Assembly: GCA_029054535.1 (NCBI GenBank)
Contig: JAIDFC010000238.1
Location: 1-15,138 of the forward strand
Reading direction: 5' to 3'
DNA length: 15,138 nucleotides
DNA from: Rikenella sp.
Lineage (GTDB): Bacteria > Bacteroidota > Bacteroidia > Bacteroidales > Rikenellaceae
Within the stretch, counting starts at the first letter, position 1. Each line of letters opens with the position of its first letter. A program made the translations under genes and the position numbers. Positions 13,532-15,138 of the stretch are shown here, piece after piece. Below the pieces are notes generated by a model. The model was given only the letters and a program-made list of their open reading frames with translations. It was not told the origin of the DNA and did no database searches.

Positions 13532-14653
13532 ATGGGAGGGGTTTATATCCATATACCTTATTGTCGTCGGATCTGTCGGTACTGCGATTTTCACCACAGC
13601 GTCGCGATGGAGCGCCGGGGCGAGATGCTCGCGGCGATCGGTCGGGAGTTGGCGGCACGTCGCGACGAGATCGATCCGGGAGAGGTGCGTACCCTCTATT
13701 TCGGCGGCGGAACCCCCAGCGTTTGCAGTCCCGGAGAGTTGGGGACGCTGATCGAGACGGTGCGGGAGCTGTGGGCCGTGGAGCGGTTCGGGGAACTGAC
13801 CGTGGAGGCCAATCCCGACGACCTGACGCCTGAGTATCTGGATGGGTTGTCGGCCGCAGGTGTCGATCGGCTCAGCATCGGGGTGCAGTCCTTCGTCGAC
13901 GACCATCTGCGGCGGATGAACCGCCGGCACAGTGCGCAAGGGGCGGTCGATGCGGTGCGGGATGCGCAGCGGGCCGGGTTCCGGAATCTGACGATCGATT
14001 TGATGTACGGCCTGCCGTGGATGTCGCTCGACGAGTGGCAGGCGAATCTGGATCGGGCCGTCTCGCTCGACGTGCAGCATATTTCGGCTTACCACTTGAC
14101 GATCGAGCCGCGTACCGTTTTCGGTCGACAGGGCTTGCAGCCGGTGGAGGAGAGCGTTTCGGAACGCCATTTCCGGATGCTGCGCGAGACCTTGATTCAG
14201 GCTGGGTTCGAACATTACGAGGTGTCGAACTTCGCCCGGCCGGGTTTCCGGGCGCGCCATAATTCGGCCTATTGGGAGGGCGAACCTTACCTGGGGGTGG
14301 GTCCGTCGGCCCATAGTTATGACGGAAAGAGAACCCGGTCGTGGAACGTGGCCGACAATGCGCAGTACCTGGCGGGCGCGCCTGCCGAGACGGAGCTCCT
14401 GACCGAGACCGATCGGTTGAACGAGTACCTGATGACCCGGTTGCGGACTGCGGAGGGGATTTCGACCGACGTGCTTCGTTCGCGTTTCGGCGATCGCGAG
14501 GCGACGCGGATCGCCGCCCGTTGCGAGGCTTTCGTCGCTACGGGCGAGATGGCCCGTAGCCAAACGGGCTGGACCGTCGTGCCGGAACGGTGGCTGATCT
14601 CGGATTTCGTGATTGCGGAGCTGTTCGGCGGCTCGTGTGAGAGGTCCCGTTGA
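13532..14653 (+). CDS. hemW: HemW, radical-SAM heme-binding protein (formerly coproporphyrinogen III oxidase-like)
   Basis: Cytosolic radical-SAM protein of the HemN/HemW family. HemW members bind heme and are thought to act as heme chaperones, not as the decarboxylating oxidase. The 373 residues match HemW (about 375) better than HemN (about 455). The [4Fe-4S] cluster motif is C11-x3-C15-x2-C18 in YCRRICRYCDF, without the additional N-terminal region and further cysteine of HemN. GGGTPS (58-63) is the SAM-binding glycine motif. EANPDD (92-97), RLSIGVQSF (113-121), DLMYGLP (156-162) and the HNSAYW ... YLGVGPSAHS segment are typical. A C-terminal HemN_C-like winged region follows. ATG 13532 is used because the family begins just before YIHIPYC. 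The gene follows array 2 and converges on the minus-strand gene, 1 bp apart. Confidence 0.93.
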   Translation: MGGVYIHIPYCRRICRYCDFHHSVAMERRGEMLAAIGRELAARRDEIDPGEVRTLYFGGGTPSVCSPGELGTLIETVRELWAVERFGELTVEANPDDLTPEYLDGLSAAGVDRLSIGVQSFVDDHLRRMNRRHSAQGAVDAVRDAQRAGFRNLTIDLMYGLPWMSLDEWQANLDRAVSLDVQHISAYHLTIEPRTVFGRQGLQPVEESVSERHFRMLRETLIQAGFEHYEVSNFARPGFRARHNSAYWEGEPYLGVGPSAHSYDGKRTRSWNVADNAQYLAGAPAETELLTETDRLNEYLMTRLRTAEGISTDVLRSRFGDREATRIAARCEAFVATGEMARSQTGWTVVPERWLISDFVIAELFGGSCERSR

Positions 14654-14654
14654 T

Positions 14655-15138
14655 TTAGAACTGGAAATAGATGAACGGCTGCACATCGCCGTTCTTGAGT
14701 TGCATGATGAGCCAGATAAGCCCGGTCATCATCAACGCGTAGACGAAGATCGGCATCCGTTGCACCAGTTGCAATGTCCGGGCCTCGATCCTCGCGCTGG
14801 TGAAGTGCAGCGCATAGCCGATCGCCATCAGCAAAACGACCCACCGATAGCCGGCCAGAAAGTCGAGGAAGATCTCCGGGTGGAAAGCCGTAAAGATCTG
14901 TACGAAAATCTGTTTGGCCACCTCCATCGACTCCGCGCGGAAGAAGACCCACGTGGCGCAGACGAAGCTGAACGTAAACAGAATGCCGATCACCCTTCGC
15001 CAGCGCGGCATTTGGTTCCCCGTAGGTTTGAAGCTCGGCGCGAGGTGCATGGTCAGTTTATGGGTCGCCAACCCTCCGCCGTGTAGTCCGCCCCACACGA
15101 TGAAACGCACCGCCGCCCCGTGCCACAGTCCCCCCAAG
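14655..15138 (-). CDS. MBOAT-family O-acyltransferase, C-terminal part (start beyond window)
   Basis: Only about 160 C-terminal residues are in the window. The sequence enters the window at LGGLWHGA, whose first Leu codon is TTG and is internal, not a true start. GLWHGA ... FIVWGGLHG carries the invariant histidine and neighbouring motif of membrane-bound O-acyltransferases of the AlgI/DltB/PatA type. Several hydrophobic membrane segments follow (for example VIGILFTFSFVCATWVFF and WVVLLMAIGYALHF). Such proteins move acyl groups, often acetyl, across the inner membrane onto exopolysaccharide, peptidoglycan or teichoic acid, usually with an SGNH/AlgJ-like partner that would lie outside this window. 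The exact acceptor cannot be known from this fragment. The gene converges with hemW and shows no intrinsic terminator in the single base between the stops. Confidence 0.88.
   Translation of the reverse strand, partial: LGGLWHGAAVRFIVWGGLHGGGLATHKLTMHLAPSFKPTGNQMPRWRRVIGILFTFSFVCATWVFFRAESMEVAKQIFVQIFTAFHPEIFLDFLAGYRWVVLLMAIGYALHFTSARIEARTLQLVQRMPIFVYALMMTGLIWLIMQLKNGDVQPFIYFQF

Overview
The window looks like chromosome of a moderately GC-rich member of the Bacteroidales, possibly Rikenellaceae or Alistipes-like. The evidence is a SusC/SusD outer-membrane nutrient-uptake pair, promoter elements of the Bacteroidetes form TAnnTTTG, few Shine-Dalgarno sites, and the protein styles of FabI, ThrA and HemW. 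The genus is an inference; the phylum is fairly secure.

Layout, left to right. (1) 1-198: non-coding, with one A/T hairpin. (2) 199-1659: cytosolic Xaa-His dipeptidase (pepD). (3) 1660-1995: intergenic, with a TAnnTTTG promoter at 1912-1919. (4) 1996-7726: a SusC-like TonB-dependent transporter and a large SusD-like lipoprotein, 25 bp apart and surely one operon. A long palindrome (7746-7783) and a strong intrinsic terminator (7856-7910) follow. (5) 8041-8925: fabI, monocistronic, with its own promoter and terminator. (6) about 9100-9957: a 0.9-kb gene-free array of hairpin repeats. (7) 10078-12522: thrA, a fused aspartokinase/homoserine dehydrogenase. (8) 12526-13480: a second hairpin array made of the same modules. 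(9) 13532-14653: hemW, a radical-SAM protein. (10) 14655 to the edge, minus strand: the C-terminal part of an MBOAT acyltransferase, whose stop codon lies 1 bp from that of hemW.

The protein-coding genes are ordinary: peptide turnover, envelope nutrient uptake, fatty-acid synthesis, aspartate-family amino-acid synthesis and heme trafficking. They form no single pathway.

The unusual content is the pair of hairpin arrays around thrA. At least seven modules (called A to G here) occur in both arrays, or more than once in one. They have conserved flanks but hairpin arms that differ between copies and still pair perfectly, so the changes are compensatory. Two sites look like copies with the hairpin missing. 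The module order is permuted between the arrays. I do not recognise this as a named repeat family, and I regard it as the best candidate here for something undescribed.
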